The notes beneath the pieces are model-generated. The model was not told where the DNA came from. It was given only the letters and a program-made list of their open reading frames with translations, and did no database searches. From Mesorhizobium sp. M1D.F.Ca.ET.043.01.1.1 (GTDB lineage: Bacteria; Pseudomonadota; Alphaproteobacteria; Rhizobiales; Rhizobiaceae): a DNA stretch of 64,000 nt. The stretch is taken from contig NZ_CP034444.1 in the NCBI RefSeq assembly GCF_003952385.1, positions 5,283,001 to 5,347,000 of the forward strand, in the 5' to 3' direction. A program made the translations under genes and the position numbers. Shown in pieces: positions 63,927 through 64,000 of this stretch (position 1 is the first letter of the stretch; every line of letters starts with the position of its first letter).

Positions 63927-64000
63927 TTCCGCATCCTGCTAATAAGTGGCAGATCGGCCACAGGGATCTCCAGCTTTTGGCGATTTCCGGACTGGCGGGT

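Noticed and set aside
1..64000. CRISPR arrays, tRNA and rRNA genes
   Set aside because: I found no regular spaced repeats of array type and no tRNA cloverleaf or rRNA sequence by eye. The regular repeats seen are the 27-bp coding repeat and dispersed palindromes.

Overview
The window looks like chromosome of a Mesorhizobium-type alphaproteobacterium (Rhizobiales). Supporting signs are the high GC content, the fused TrpE-TrpG anthranilate synthase behind a WWW leader peptide, the choXWV choline importer, adenylate-cyclase-like SARP/TPR regulators, and rhizobial intergenic palindromes. Most genes are intact and housekeeping-like. I saw no rRNA, tRNA or CRISPR array.

Layout. 0-14.3 kb: the start of an AbrB-type membrane protein, a YadA-type trimeric autotransporter, an SDR/monooxygenase pair, a secreted protein with an internal duplication, a CDF metal exporter, trpE(G) with a complete attenuator, an AstE-like deacylase, a MerA-like flavoprotein coupled to a DUF4126 protein, an acetyltransferase, and a GlxA/isochorismatase divergent pair. 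14.5-16.1 kb: a TTG-started pair of unknown genes. 16.3-18.0 kb: fhs. 18.3-25.0 kb: a compact five-gene operon of unknown function (coiled-coil protein, unknown protein, AAA+ ATPase, unknown protein, DUF2333-like membrane protein). It is the best candidate here for an undescribed system. 25.3-27.0 kb: two more unknown genes, then a decayed cytochrome c and tdk.

28.2-34.8 kb: choXWV with a hairpin after choX, a classical autotransporter, and an ETHE1-like/rhodanese fusion. 34.8-42.8 kb: two paralogous SARP-FlgO/TolB-like-TPR regulators flank cysK and a PLP decarboxylase. One of the two is split by an IS481-family element with a perfect 6-bp target duplication. 42.9-47.6 kb: DUF1127 and YCII proteins, a two-component system, small secreted proteins and clpS. 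47.8-48.9 kb: an IS5-family element sits inside a palindromic intergenic repeat. 48.9-58.5 kb: a MoxR/DUF58/BatA-DUF4159/large membrane protein operon, divergent from DUF1285-NUDIX-CCA transferase. 58.5-64 kb: a subtilase and a possible partner, DUF1059, DUF1344, hemF, soxR with its operator, and trmL.

All functional calls rest on motifs and length judged by eye. No database search was run, so DUF names are from memory and less certain than enzyme names.
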